From the NCBI RefSeq assembly GCF_019175385.1, contig NC_083340.1:14830336-14894335 (forward strand): 64,000 nt of DNA. The letters run 5' to 3'. The notes under the pieces are model-generated. The model saw only the letters and a list, made by a program, of their open reading frames with translations. It did not search any database and was not told where the DNA came from. Positions within the stretch are counted from its first letter, which is position 1. Each line of letters opens with the position of its first letter. Positions 46,040 through 58,343 of this stretch are shown here, piece by piece. Position numbers and translations under genes: made by a program. Source of the DNA: Lycium barbarum (Eukaryota; Streptophyta; Magnoliopsida; Solanales; Solanaceae).

Positions 46040-46810
46040 GGAGGTGCATGCACCACTCTTAGCTTGTCTCTGAAGAACCTAAACTGATCCTTTGCTAGAA
46101 CCTTGGTGTGAACATCAGCTAGCTGATCCTTAGACCTGACAAACTGAGTGACTAGCTGGCCTTGAGCTACCTTTTCTCTCACAAAGTGATAATCCAGTTC
46201 TATATGCTTAGTTCTATCATGCAGCACTGGATTTGTAGTCATGTATAGTGCACTCATGTTGTCACAAAACAAAGTTGGATCAGACTTTACGTATATTCCA
46301 ATATCTTGCAGAATGTAAGTTATCCATGTGAGTTCAGCTGTTGTGGCAGCTAAAGCTCTATATTCAGCTTCTGCACTTGACCTTACAACTGTGTTTTGCT
46401 TCCTAGAGGAACAGGACACACAGTTTGCACCAAGATATATGCTATAACCAGTGGTGGATCTTCTTGTTGTTGCAAACCTACCCAGTCTGCATCTGAGAAC
46501 CTATATAGTCTGAAGGAGGACTGAGATGTAATACAAAGTCCATAGCTGATAGTTCCTTTCACATACCTCAGTATCCTTTTCACAGCTTGTAGGTGCACAG
46601 AGTTGGGATTTTGCATAAACTGGCTTGCAAGGTTCACAGCATGGATTATATCTGGCCTGGTTAATGTCAAGTATTGCAAGCTTCCCACAATACTTCTGTA
46701 TAATGAAGGATCAACTGCAGTCCCAACAGCTTCTTGTAATCCATGCTTCTGAGCCAAAGGAGTATGAACAACTTTAATATTTGTCATGTCCACTTTCTTG
46801 AGCAAGTCAT
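46040..46810 (-). pseudogene. Copia RT end and RNase H fragment
   Basis: Upstream piece: LGVYNDLLKKVDMTNIKVV, SIVGSLQYLTLTRPDI and VKRILRYVKGTISYG. A frameshift near 46400 separates it from RKQNTVVRSSAEAEYRALAA, TLFCDNMSALYMTTNPVLHD and RTKHIELDYHFVREKV, which is RNase H. The YVDD part of RT is not here; it was on the other side of the Ogre insertion. Confidence 0.88.
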
Positions 46811-47011
46811 TGTAAACACCTAATTTTTGACCGAACATAAGTTTTACACCCTATTTAGCTTTTAAATATTTCTTTTAGGTCTAGATTAGATATTTTGATT
46901 TTTATGTCAATTTTAGTTAGTTTTATTTTAAAAATTGAAAACTTTAAAAATAGAGTCACATTTTAGAATAAATCTTGTTTTCATTTTTATTTTTAAGAAA
47001 AAAAAAGAAAT

Positions 47012-47050
<39 letters not shown>

Positions 47051-50000
47051 CTTCTAATCTGGATTTAATAAATAAGCTAGTGATTTTATTATTCTTTTAC
47101 TGTGAACTAGCTATTTAATTTTTGCTATATTTCATTGGTCTATAAATAATTAGCTAATTTCTTATTTTGTATACTTTCGTCTTTGTTTAACTTAAAAAAA
47201 AAAAAAAACACTAAAACAGTAAATCCTAAACTACCACAACCTAAACCCCTCACGTCCTCATCCTAACTAATCCCTTTAAACCTCCTCCCTTAAAATTCTC
47301 AACAAAAAAATTATCCCTCACTCTCCCACTCCCTCACGTCCCATTTTCATGCAACAAGCACACACCCTCTCACGTAACACACACACACACACACACACAC
47401 GACACGCACACACGACGCAGCCCACACAAAATATAAATACACACACAACACAGATACGCAGGGGGGGTAAAAAACAAAAGGAAGAACAATAGAGAGTAGA
47501 AAAAATCAGAAACAGTAGAATCAAAAAAACAGCAGAGAGCAAGGAAAAAAAAAACACAGATCAAAAAGCAGTAGAAAAAAAAAAGGTAAAACAGTAAAAG
47601 AAAAAACAGTGAGCAAAAAAGATATAGAGAGGAAAAATTCGTAGAGCAATTTAGGTGTTTCGAGGTTTTTCGTTTGAGGTTTCCGCTGAGTTCAAAAGTT
47701 TTCCGGTCGAGCTTCGTTCAGTCATCTAAGATCGCTGTTTTGATTTGCAAAGACATTTGAGGTTCGATTTCAATCTCATTCTCATTTGTTCAACAACTCC
47801 TTTATTAAACATATACATATGAAGTTATTTCTTTGTATGTGAATATGCATGTTTTAAAATTTTCTATCTTTTTGCAACAAACTATTTAGTGATTATTACG
47901 CTTGTATGAGTTTTTTTTATTAAACTAATTCCGGTGTCATTGTGCATGGTATCATTAATGAAGTATTTTCATTAAAATACACCTGAATGTTAAATGATTA
48001 CTATTGAAAAGATGGTTCAGGATTTAAATAAAGAGTATGTAGCTTTTACGTAAATTAATGCTCAAATAATATGATTATCGCAACGAGTTTAAAGGTTCGT
48101 ACCCATTATTACTTTTATATTCATTATTTTTTTTTTATGGATCAAAGTTTTGTTTGAAATACCCGTTAAGATTGGTTAAATCTTTTTGTATATAATGGTT
48201 TATTATAAAAAAAAAGTACTCACCCAAGTATTCTTTTATGGCTGTTTAGTTCATGTTTTTTTTTTTTTCGTTTTGTTAAGAACACGTAGTTTCTGCTAAG
48301 AATTGTTAGTTCCTTCTTGAGACTTATTACTTGTAAAGTTTTGTATAAATTTATCCATGAATATCGACAAATTATGTTGAAGCCTCTTCATTCTGCAATT
48401 ATTTTTTTTATATGTTTTGAACGTCCAACTCTTGAGTTCAATTAATCCTAATCATGTATTTACTTTCATATAAATGAAAATTCTATGGATAGCTCCCAGA
48501 TAATTATGATTTTGCCTATAACATGTTAATTTTCGTTGTATTTTTAATATTCCTTCATGTGATAGTTTACGTCTATATGAGGCTATGATTCACTTGATGT
48601 TATAATATGAAGTTGTTTAGATATAACATGGGTCTAGTTTATTATAATCTAGAGAAAATTAATATTACCGTCACTGTTCGTTGCTTGCTAAATCACCGTC
48701 CTAAAGCAAACAAAGAAATTGATCATTTTGATAGAACGAGTATAACAATATAAGCTTAAAACGGTGAGAGAATCCATTAGTTTTATGAAAAGAATAACTT
48801 TAGTTCTTGATAAATTTCTAATCCTTGTTGATGTTACCATTTGTTTTTTGTTTAAATTCTCACTTTTTTTTTTGCATATTAACTCTTCAGTTTATAAAAA
48901 ATGACCGGAACTTTAGCTAAATTAGTTTGGGCCGTGAATGGATTTAAATGTTTAGCACGTTTGTTTTGATTTTTGACTAATAATTTTTTTTAAAAAAAAG
49001 TATTCTTATGAAGTCTTCTTTGATAAGTTAAAGTGTTCTATATTTATCCGAGATCTTTAATTTCTACGTTGTTTGTTGTGGGTGATATATATATTCTATT
49101 TAGTCCGTATCATGATTTAGATAGCATTGTGAATATTTTTCGCCCCTCCCCATTGTGTTAAATCATTCATTTGACACATGAATTTGATTTGGTATTTAAG
49201 GTCTCCGTGTGTTTGTTTTAGTCCTTCTTTACCTATAATTCTACTCTCATTACAATATTTAAATGCAAGATTTATTTGTTTACTTGAGATGTTTTGAAAA
49301 AAATGAATTTTTTTTAATTAAAGTTGCAGTATTCAATTTGTTGGGTATTAGTTCACTACTGATAATTAAAAGTAGATTTAATGTTAATTGTTCATCCGTG
49401 CTTGTTCTGAATGTGCTTGTTCTGGAGGTCTTATTTTTATTATTAAAGTGTTAAAAGAGATTAAGATCTTACATTAAATGCTTTGTTGTGATGGTTTGTA
49501 TCAATACTGGAAAAATCTAGTTTTTCATGTACTTAATCCATATTATATGGACATACCCTTTATTGTTTGAGAGTTAATATTCTACTCAAAGCTTTAGTTG
49601 TATGAAATCTTTTTAATATCTTTGGTACCTATGGAGGTTGGCAAAATTTATTACTTGATACCATGTTTCAGTAATTACACGAAAACTAATAAAGGTGATT
49701 TCGTAGGCCTATAATTAAGGTCCGATTAATTAATTGATTGATTAGTGGAGAAATACTTTAGCTATAAATTTTCTATTTATCGAGATTGAGGTCGCAACTA
49801 CGCGTCTTAGTAAAGACTAGTAAAATGTAAACAATATTAAGCAAATCACAGGCATAACTAACAAATATATTTTATCCAAGGATTAATTTTAGCCAGCTAT
49901 AAGTCGATAAAGCGACCGTGCTAGAACCACGGGACTTGGGGAATGCCTAATACCTTCTCCCCGGTCAACAGAATTCTTTACCCGATCTTTTGTTTCGCAG

Positions 50001-50186
50001 ACCTAATAGAGTCATTTTCTTTTGATTAGGGATTCAATAAGGTGGCTTGGAACACCAAAACTCAATTCCAAGTGACGACTCTGTAATAAATAGATAGTTC
50101 CTTTTCAAAACGTCACTTTAATTGGAAAAACCCTTTTAAATAGAAACAAATTAATTTATTTTTATTAAGAAAAAAAGGGTGTGACA
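46811..50186 (+). repeat. Ogre 5' LTR
   Basis: 3376 bp, from TGTAAACACC to GTGTGACA. It is AT-rich with TA (about 47019-47048) and CA (about 47380-47400) microsatellites. ATATAAATAC at 47431-47440 is a likely TATA box, which would leave about 2.7 kb of transcribed LTR. No gene is seen inside. The left border is fixed by the copy at 63989 and by the broken Copia RT next to it. Confidence 0.88.
47431..47440 (+). promoter_or_regulatory. Candidate TATA box of the Ogre LTR
   Basis: ATATAAATAC, just after the CA-rich microsatellite. The alternative CTATAAATAATTAG near 47141 is possible too. Confidence 0.4.
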
Positions 50187-50188
50187 GA

Positions 50189-50205
50189 TGGCGACTCTGC
50201 TGGGG
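50189..50205 (+). other. Ogre primer-binding site
   Basis: TGGCGACTCTGCTGGGG, two bases after the LTR. Ogre elements use a site of this form, described as matching a tRNA-Arg. Confidence 0.8.
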
Positions 50206-51228
50206 ATAACCAGAATTCGAGCTTTGTATATTGACTTATGTTATTTTTTCTTGGATATTTTGTATATATGGGACTAATGTGCTCTATGCCTGCTAATTTA
50301 ATGCTATGAGGTGAACTGCAATATAATTGTCTTCTCTCGCGCACCCCCTCTGAGTCTTCAATAATACATTTTTGCCACAAAAACGGGAATTGCGACTATG
50401 CACCCCACTTCTGCTGAGATAAAGCCAGTGGGCCCTTGGTCCCTGGTGAAGGATTTATAGTCTCACATGTTTAGGATGGGGAGGACCCACAACAAAGCCG
50501 GAAAGCGCTGCTACCGGTACGTTGTCCCTCGCCCGACTCGAGTCGTCCGCTCGTTTTACGGCCAGTCTAGATACCTTTCTCCATTAGGTTTAACCTTAGT
50601 AGAACTGGAATACAGACATTGTACTCCTAGTAGGCCGCGCTTTGTTTGCATCACTTGCATTTGACCTAGTGGAGCTTGGCACAGGGGCCGAGTCCGTCTA
50701 AGACAGGCACCTGTTTCTGTTGACCAACATGTGCATCATATGTGCTATTTACAATGTTATTCAGAATGGTTGTTCATTGTTGATCGGCTTTTAGGGTGAT
50801 TAGTAAAACAAAGAAAAGATCTATTATATACCCATGTTTTTTTTTTAATAAACAACCAGAAAGAATCTAGTCTTTTGTCTTTTCACAAAAATTCTAAAAA
50901 AAAAAAGTCTTTTTTTTTAGTAAAAAAAAAAGTCTTTTTTTGTATTAATTTTTTTTTAAAAAAAAACCCTTTTATTGTAGGAAACCTCCCTTAGGTTTGG
51001 CCCATTTAAAAAAAAAAATAGAAATAAAAAAAAATCATTATAGTACTTTAGTTTTCGCGTCTGGCCGTTTTTGCCAAGATAACCCTAAAATCTTGCTACA
51101 AAAAGCATATAAGGGTTGTTTTTGTGAAAAATAGCCACTTTTTACATTTTTTTAAACTTTTTATTTTATTTTTCTTTTGTGTTTAGGTCTTAATTCGAAG
51201 TCCTTTTTATTTTTCTAAATAGGCCAAA
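50206..51228 (+). other. Ogre 5' leader
   Basis: About 1 kb without a supported gene. The first half has normal composition; 50840-51030 is full of A and T runs. It would be the untranslated leader of the genomic RNA. Confidence 0.6.
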
Positions 51229-53207
51229 ATGATACCGATGAGATGTGATAAGAGGCTAAGAGATAAAGCAGTTGAAGAAGTCAATGAACCCCCAGAGTTT
51301 ATGATTGCAGACAAAACCCCACCGCTACTCCTGGCTTGGTGGAACGACATGGGTCATTATCTACAGACCCCGATATTTAAACATCTGGCATTCCTCACAG
51401 ATATTATGAGAATCAGCCCTGACAGGGACCTAATTGAGGCTTTAATTCCGTTCTGGGACTTTGCAAACAACGTCTTCCGCTTTAGAGATTTTGAGTTGAC
51501 TCCTACACTGGAAGAACTAGGTGGTTTCACGGGGTTAGGAAAGAACCTTCGTAACAAAACGCCTCTAGCTCCAAGAAATGTTAGTGGAAATAAAATTTTG
51601 GAGCAAATACACCTTAACCACCCTCGTATGGCATGTTTGGACAATGGATGGGTTACTTTGGAGTTCTTATATGCGAGATATGGAAACAAAGAAGGATTTC
51701 TACAATATGGAAAGCAACTAAAAAATGGGAATCACCACTTTACATGGGAAAAGCATAGGCAAGAAGCATTCATGGTAGCATTCCTGGGAACCATGGTTTT
51801 TCCTAGACGAGACAGAAAAATCGACATTCGTTTGTCTGGGATAGTCACAGCTATGATGAAGAGAGAAGATTCCACCATCTTACCAATGATCCTAGCTGAT
51901 ATATATCGTGCTTTGATTGAATGCAGAGAGGGTGAAAAATATTTTGAAGGTTGTAACACTTTATTACAAGTGTGGTTTCTAGAGCACTTATACCGCCATC
52001 ATTACCAGTCAAAAGTCAAATCTGATTGGAAGAGCAATATCTTAGATCATCTAGATAGGGTGGAGGAATTAAGGAAAAATTTGCCAGAAGGCGTCAAGGC
52101 TTGGGCAGAGTATCTTCATGAGTTGACAGCATCTCAAATTACTTGGAATTATCATTGGTTTCCTTCGGCTGAGGTGATCTACATGTCTTCTTATCTGCCC
52201 TTTTTTGTTCTAATGGGCCTCAGAGGGTTTCAACCGTATGCTCCACTTCGAGTTTTACGCCAGCTAGGTCGGAGGCAAATCGTACCTATTGTTGAGAACA
52301 TACAGAATTTTGTATGGGCTGGAGGTAAAATCAGAAGATCGGCGTCGAGAATCAGAAGCTAAAAGAATTTGGGGCGACCATCGGGTCCTAGGTTTGAGTA
52401 CTATGATAGAGGATCGTGATCAAGGAGAGGTAGATCTCTTATACTTTCACTGGTTTCATGATCAAGCTCCCCTCAAGGTTAGGCCTGAAGGGTCTATAAA
52501 AGAAGCAAGAGACAAGGAGGCAGAGGTTGAGGTCAGAATCAAACAAGCTCGATTTGAAGTTGAAGAGAACTATTAGTCCACTCTACATGCTATCGATAAA
52601 GAACTAAAAACTGCTAGAGAGGATTTGGCCCAGATGGAGGTAGAGATGGGTGCTAGAGTTAGGGCAGCCCAAAAAACGGCTGAGAGGAAACATCGCTCTA
52701 CAATTCAGACCTTATACGAGGATTTGGGCATTGTTAGAGAAGTCGTTGATGTGTTACAGAGGGAACTCGATAAGAAGGGAGACTTCTTTGATGCGGAGAA
52801 AGCGCGTTTTGAAGATGAGAACGCTCAATTCTTGGCCCTGCAAACTCGACAACAAGCTGAATTCGATAAAGAGAGAGTTCGGTTTGATGTAGAAAGGAAC
52901 CAATTAAAGAATGACCGAGCAAGGATTCGAAAAACAGCTTGAATTGGCATTGCACCGTGAGGCAAGTATAAGAGAGATAGCCAATACTCGCCAGCAGCAA
53001 GTCCAAGACCTGGAGCGGAATTATCGAGATGTTAGAGAACATGTCCACAATTTAGCTGTTCATTTTGCTCAAAGTTGTCTGGACTGTCAGGGGATGGGTT
53101 ATGAGCAATTTGCTAGAGAGGTGCCTACCTTCGCACGCTACTTCACAGCAGAACTGAAGCAAATATATCGCATGTTAGGGGGTCAGCCTGGGCCAGAAGC
53201 ACCGTGA
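51229..53207 (+). pseudogene. Ogre ORF1, plant-mobile-domain-like with coiled coil
   Basis: The first open part (51229-52362, 377 codons) begins MIPMRCDKRLRDKAVEEVNE and holds blocks such as PPLLLAWWNDMGHYLQTP and FRFRDFELTPTLEELGGFTG. The second block is like the plant mobile (aminotransferase-like) domain, an inference from the pattern alone. After a frameshift near 52340 comes a Lys/Glu/Arg-rich coiled coil (about 52490-52940) with a TAG at 52574-52576. A second shift near 52920 leads to the last part, ending ...MLGGQPGPEAP and TGA. This extra ORF upstream of gag is typical of Ogre; its role is unknown. Confidence 0.82.
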
Positions 53208-53493
53208 GCAGATATGCATTAGTTCACATACAAGATTGAGGATTTCGCAAGATTGAAGTTTAGTTATAATTATTAGGAGTTCTAGTTCAGTAGTTGTATT
53301 TTGAGACTGACTCTTTTCGAGTCTTTATTTTTAGTTTGTTTTGGATATTCTAGTCCCGATTTAGTCTTTTCAGTCTATGGTGCCTTTCTTTTTGGTTATT
53401 TTCCTTTACGTCTTTGTATTGAAAAATACTAATTAGAAAGTCAATAAAAATATTTTTAGTTGATTCAAAAAATCCAAATTTGTTTTTTTTCAT

Positions 53494-53558
53494 GAACTAC
53501 GTAATGATCTGATTCATGTTTAACATGATACGTAGGCATCCCTTAATAGGTTCGATCA
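53494..53558 (+). repeat. Structured block, copy 1 (after ORF1)
   Basis: Outer stem CTACGT (53497-53502) / ACGTAG (53530-53535). It encloses hairpin TCATGT-TTA-ACATGA (53514-53528), then hairpin CCT-TAAT-AGG (53541-53550), then TTCGATC. See copies 2 and 3 for the covariation. Confidence 0.75.
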
Positions 53559-53756
53559 AAATAATTCAAAATCACCGAAAGAAAAAAAAATGAGAAATGA
53601 ATTCACCTAAAAGACGGGATGAAACATGAAAGCCTTCTGATGCTCATATTAGATGGGAAATAATTTAGGTGCATGGCATACAACGTGTGATTAATATCTG
53701 CAAAATGCTAAACCCTAACTTGTTTGTTCTCGTCTTAAAGATAAGGTGGTTGGTTT

Positions 53757-55927
53757 GTGGTTGAACTGGCTCCTCACGAATATAATACAAGGTCCAAAAG
53801 TAAGGGGATAATGGCCCATAAGGATGGAAACGAGTCAGACGGTGATGAATCTCGAGGTCAGATGGTTCAACATGAATCAGCATCAGCAGAGGAAGTAAGG
53901 ATGTTGAGACAACAAATGGCTGACATGTACCAGGCTTGGATGAATGGGCAAGCTCCACCATCTTCAATCCCTGGATTCCCGGATATGACTATGTCAATTC
54001 CCATTGAAACCCCGACAAGTGATCCACTTTTTCCTCCTAGATTTGGTCCACATGTTAACATATCCAACACTTCTGGAACTTCCACTGTGCGCCCTCCAAA
54101 TGCACCCCTCAGAAATAACCCACTTTTTATCCCCACTGTACAAACTACTACAATCCCTCAACCAACATTGGTAATGAGCCTCCATCTAAAGGTCACCACG
54201 ATCAATATTATTCTCCGGAATTGACCTTTAAAGTCCCAGACTCGTATTACCCCTTTCAGCAGTATAATTCCCCCGTCGAGATTGAAAAAACTGCTAAGAA
54301 TGAGGGACAAGAATAAATGGCTAGAAAAATGAAGAGTCTAGAGCAGAGTGTGAGGAATATGCAAGGGTTAGGAGGTCCAAAAAGCGTCTCATACAGAGAT
54401 TTGTGTATGTTCCCCAATGTTCATTTGCCCCTTGGTTTTAAGACTCCGAAGTTTGAGAAGTACGATGGTCACGGTGACCCCGTAGCACACTTGAAGAAGT
54501 ATTGTAATCAACTAAGAGGGGCAGGGAGTAAGGAAGAATTACTCATGGCATATTTTGGAGAAAGTCTAGTGGGAATTGCCTCAGAATGGTTCATCGATCA
54601 AGATATTTCTAATTGGCCTACATGGGATGATATGGCAGGAGATTTTGTTCGACAATTTCAGTATAACATTGATATTGTGCCTGATCGCACTTCTCTCGCC
54701 AGTATAAGAAAAAGGCCTACCGAGATTTTTAGAGAATATGATATCAAGTGGAGGGAACAAGCTGCCAGGGTCAAACCGCCGATGAAGGAGTAAGAAATGA
54801 TTGATGTTTTCCTCCAGGCACAAGAACCTGATTACTTCCACTACTTGCTTTCCACAGTGGGAAAGACATTCGCAGAAGCAATTAAAGTTGGGGAAATGGT
54901 TGAAAATGACATCAAGTCCGGCAAAATTGTGAGTCAGGTAGCACTCAAGGCTACCACCCAAGCAATTCAAAATGGGTCTGGTGGTTTTGGAAATCGAAAA
55001 AAGAAAGAGGAAGGATCCATGATGGCATCAGGGTCCAGTGCTGCTCAAAGGAGGACAAACCACCAAATCTTACGAGGACAATCCAACTCACCTCAACATT
55101 TTTATCCACATCAGGATCCCCACTACTCAATTGCTCCACCCCAATATACGGTTTTCAACACCCAGGCATATGCCCGACCTCCTCAACGCCAACAATGGAG
55201 GGCGCCTGCTCCACAAGGCTTTCGTCCCCAACAACAAAATTTTCAAGCACCTTATAATCCACGTCCTAAGACTGATTATGTAAGAGAACAAAGACAGAGG
55301 GGAAATTTCACCCCAATTGGAGAATCATACACAAGCCTGTTGCGAAAATTAATACAATTGGGTTTGATTGAACCTATCATGGCGTATAATGTCAACCCAA
55401 ATGCAAGAGTTTTTGAACCCACTGTCAGGTGCGAGTATCATTCTAACGCTCAGGGTCATAGCACAGACAATTGTTTTACTTTGAAGAGAGCCATTAAGAA
55501 GCTAATTGATGACAAAGCAATTGTGATACATGACGAAGAGGCTCCGAAGGTCACCAACAACCTACTTCTTGCTCACAACAATGCTCATGTTGTTGGGATG
55601 ATCTGTGATGATAAGGAATACAAGCAAACAAGCAAAACAATAATGGAAATTGACACCTTAAAAGAAGGGTTGGGTATGGTGACAAAGTTTGCACAAGAAG
55701 CACCGTTCTTTGTAAAAGGTGCAAGTTCTAATGCGAATCTCAAAGGCTCGGGGAAGTTGATATTGTATGTTCCTGGAGCCATAAAGAAAAAAGAGACATT
55801 AGTAATTGGACCAAAATTATATGTTCCTAGTGGTTTTCCCAGGTTTGGTCAAAACCAGAATGGTTTAGGAAAAATGACAGAACCAATTGTGATAAAGCAC
55901 ACGACACAACTTCCGGTGAAAACATGA
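53757..55927 (+). pseudogene. Ogre gag
   Basis: The N-terminal part (ELAPHEYNTRSKSKG...) is in one frame to 54224; a shift near 54172 leads to the main frame. After a TAA just before 54317 comes the gag domain: FKTPKFEKYDGHGDPVAHL, LLMAYFGESLVGIASEWF, TWDDMAGDFVRQFQYNID. TAA 54791-54793 interrupts it. The C-terminal part is Gln/Pro-rich and has a zinc-knuckle-like CEYHSNAQGHSTDNC (about 55431-55475), of the C..H.....H....C kind seen in TAT elements. It ends at TGA 55925-55927, with the protease in another frame. It would form the particle; this copy cannot. Confidence 0.87.
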
Positions 55928-57333
55928 AAACTGTCCCATGGAACTACAACAAAACCACTGTGACTTGCAAGGGCAAGGAGATTGTTGAAGAAATAGACGA
56001 AACCGGTGGCTTAACGCGTTTTGGAAGGTGTTATGCTCCAGAATAATTAAGGAGAGCCAAACAAGCTAGGGATAGAAAATTTTCGGTGAAAAAACCTATC
56101 ACTGAAGAAGAGGCTGAAGAGTTCATGAAGAAGATGAAAGTTCAGGATTACTCTATTGCTGATTAGTTGAGAAAAACTCCTGCTCAGATTTCATTGCTAT
56201 CTTTGCTCATACATTCTAAAGAGCATTGTCAAGCATTGGTTAGAATTCTGAATGAGGCACATGTTTCAGACAAAACAACTGTAAGTCACTTGGAAAAGAT
56301 GGCCAATAGAATATTTGAGGTGAATAGAATCACTTTCACCGACGATGAGCTGCCTGTGGAAGGAGCTGGACATAATAAGGCTTTGCATTTAACTGTCAAA
56401 TGTGAAGAACATTATGTGAAAAGAGTCATGATTGATGGAGGCTCGGGTGTGGACATCTGCCCCCTCTTTACTTTGCAAAGTTTGAAAATCAACACAGATA
56501 GAATTCGTACTAACAATGTGTGTGTTCGAGCTTTCGATGGCGCAAAAAGAGACACCGTTGGTGAGATTGATCTTACTTTAAAAATTGGACCTGTTGATTT
56601 TGGGATCACATTCCAAGTTATAGACATGGACACTTCCTACAATTTGCTTTTAGGAAGGCCATGGATCCATGCAGCCAGAGCGGTGCCATCTACTTTACAC
56701 CAAGTGGTCAAGTTTGAATATGAGAAGCAAGAAATTATTGTTCACGGTGAAGATGATCTTTCAATATATAGAGACCCTTCTGTCCCATGTGTCGAGGCCA
56801 AGGAAGGTTGTGAATCCCTCATATTTCAGACCTTTGAAATAGTGGCAGCTGATCAGTTTATGGAAGGGAAGCCTATCCTAGAGCCTTCACTATCCTCTAC
56901 TTCAGTCATGGTGGCTACACAAATGCTGCAAAACGGTTATGAGCCAGGAAAGGGCTTGGGGGTGTCATTGCAAGGAATTGTTGACCCTATCTCTCCATTT
57001 GGTAATCAAGATACTTTTGGTTTGGGTTTTAGACCAACTAATGCTGACAGGAAATGGGCAAAAGAGCAGAAAAATAAGGTTTAGAAATTGCCAAAGCCCA
57101 TTCCCCACATTGCCAAGTCTTTTACTAGGTTACGTCTTGAAGAGAATAAGGACATGTCTGTCCAAGATGACATGGAAGAAATATGTCAAGGTCTCAAAGA
57201 AATGTTCTATGGAGTAAACATGGTTCAGATTGGTGAAGGCCCTAGTCATGCATATGTGCAACGTATTGGCCCAGAAGTCAAGCTCGCCAACTGGGAAGCC
57301 ACTCCTCTCCCCACAAAGAAGGAGTCTTGGTAG
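55905..57333 (+). pseudogene. Ogre aspartic protease with G-patch-like tail
   Basis: Frame 1, with stops near 56044, 56165 and at 57082-57084. The catalytic loop is MIDGGSGVDICPL (Asp near 56434), with Gly-Gly-Ser in place of the usual Thr/Ser-Gly; I recall this DGGS form as usual in this lineage. Other protease blocks: VRAFDGAKRDTVGEI and YNLLLGRPWIHAA. Downstream, QMLQNGYEPGKGLG (about 56920-56964) looks like a G-patch core. The frame ends at 57328-57330 where the intron donor sits. Confidence 0.85.
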
Positions 57334-57516
57334 TTTATTTTGCTGTTTTTTTTTTCTATATTTGGATTATTCTCTGGGTGGTAATCCAAATAGTTTAGTT
57401 GCTATGCTCTAATGTTAACCCTTATGTCCTTTCCAATTCAATAAAATGAAGTTTCAGTTTCTTAGTCAATTCTATCTTTTTTTTCCCCTAATTTTGTTAC
57501 TTAATTTTCATTTCAG
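57330..57516 (+). other. Ogre intron between protease and RT
   Basis: Donor GTAGTTTATT at 57330 and acceptor TTTTCATTTCAG ending at 57516, with a long pyrimidine tract before it. Without splicing, TAG 57331-57333 ends the protease frame. Splicing joins TG and T to a Cys codon and continues in the frame FINAGFNNMTCMRNSRPDL, so the junction keeps the reading frame. An intron at this place is established for Ogre elements. Confidence 0.8.
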
Positions 57517-58343
57517 TTTCATTAACGCCGGCTTTAATAACATGACATGCATGCGGAATTCACGTCCAGATCTTAAAGAGCTGTCTAATCTCGAAACAAT
57601 GAATCAAGAGGTTGATGAATATGATGAAGAAGAGGCTTTTGAAGAAAAAAAGGCAACTAGATCAATTTGAGAATAAGCCTAAGCCTAATCTAAATGAAAC
57701 CGAGGCAAATAATTTGGGAACTTCTGAAGAAACTAGAGAAACGAAGATAAGCATTCATGCCGAACAAAAGACCAGAGATGACATAATCCAGGTTTTGTTT
57801 GAATATAAAGATATGTTCGCTTGGTCTTATGATGACATGCCAGGTTTGAGCATTGATCTGGTAGTGCACAAACTTCCTACATACCCTAATTTCCCACCAG
57901 TCCAACAAAAGCAAAGAAAATTTAAGAAAGAGGTGAGTGATAAGATTAAAGAGGAAATCATGAAGCAATTGAGTGCAAATGTGATCAGGGTCGTCCGATT
58001 TACTACATGGCTAGCAAATGTTGTGCCCGTACCAAAAAAGGATGGGAAACCCAGAGTTTGTGTTGACTATAGAGATTTGAACAAAGCCAGTCCATAGGAC
58101 AACTTTCCTTTGCCTAATATCCACATTCTTGTTGACAATTGTGCCAAACACGAGATTCAATCTTTTGTGGATTGTTATGCTGGGTATCACCAAATTTTGA
58201 TGGATGAAGAGGATGCAGAAAAGACCGCCTTCACCACCCCATGGGGTACTTACTGTTACAGGGTTATGCCATTTGGTTTGAAGAACGCAGGGGCAACTTA
58301 CATGAGAGCTATGACTACTATTTTGCACGACATGAATCATTAA
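57517..58343 (+). pseudogene. Ogre reverse transcriptase, first part
   Basis: Starts in the spliced frame (ELSNLETMNQEVDEYDEEEA). A shift in the A run near 57646 moves it to the frame carrying MFAWSYDDMPGLSIDLVVHK, then ANVVPVPKKDGKPRVCVDYR. A TAG sits at 58095-58097. Then come FVDCYAGYHQILMDEEDAEK and RVMPFGLKNAGATY. The first catalytic Asp (FVDCYAG) is present. At 58343 the frame ends and the YxDD box that should follow is not there; the sequence passes straight to the KTQADHVRDL-type segment. Confidence 0.9.

Larger units (their letters stand above)
45731..46810 (-). mobile_element. 3' end of a Copia retrotransposon, cut by the Ogre
   Basis: In the minus direction RT and RNase H remnants run to a polypurine tract (rc of CTTCCCCTCAAGCTT, 46023-46037) and then an LTR opening TGTTGAAGATCATGATAGAG at 46021. 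The LTR holds a TATAAATACACTG promoter motif and ends around 45731; that border is approximate. The other side stops abruptly at 46810, inside RT, where the Ogre LTR begins, so the 5' part should lie beyond the window. Confidence 0.8.

Noticed and set aside
47318..47564. Cys/Val-rich minus-strand open frames in the Ogre LTR
   Set aside because: Produced by the CA-rich microsatellite; no start context or homology.
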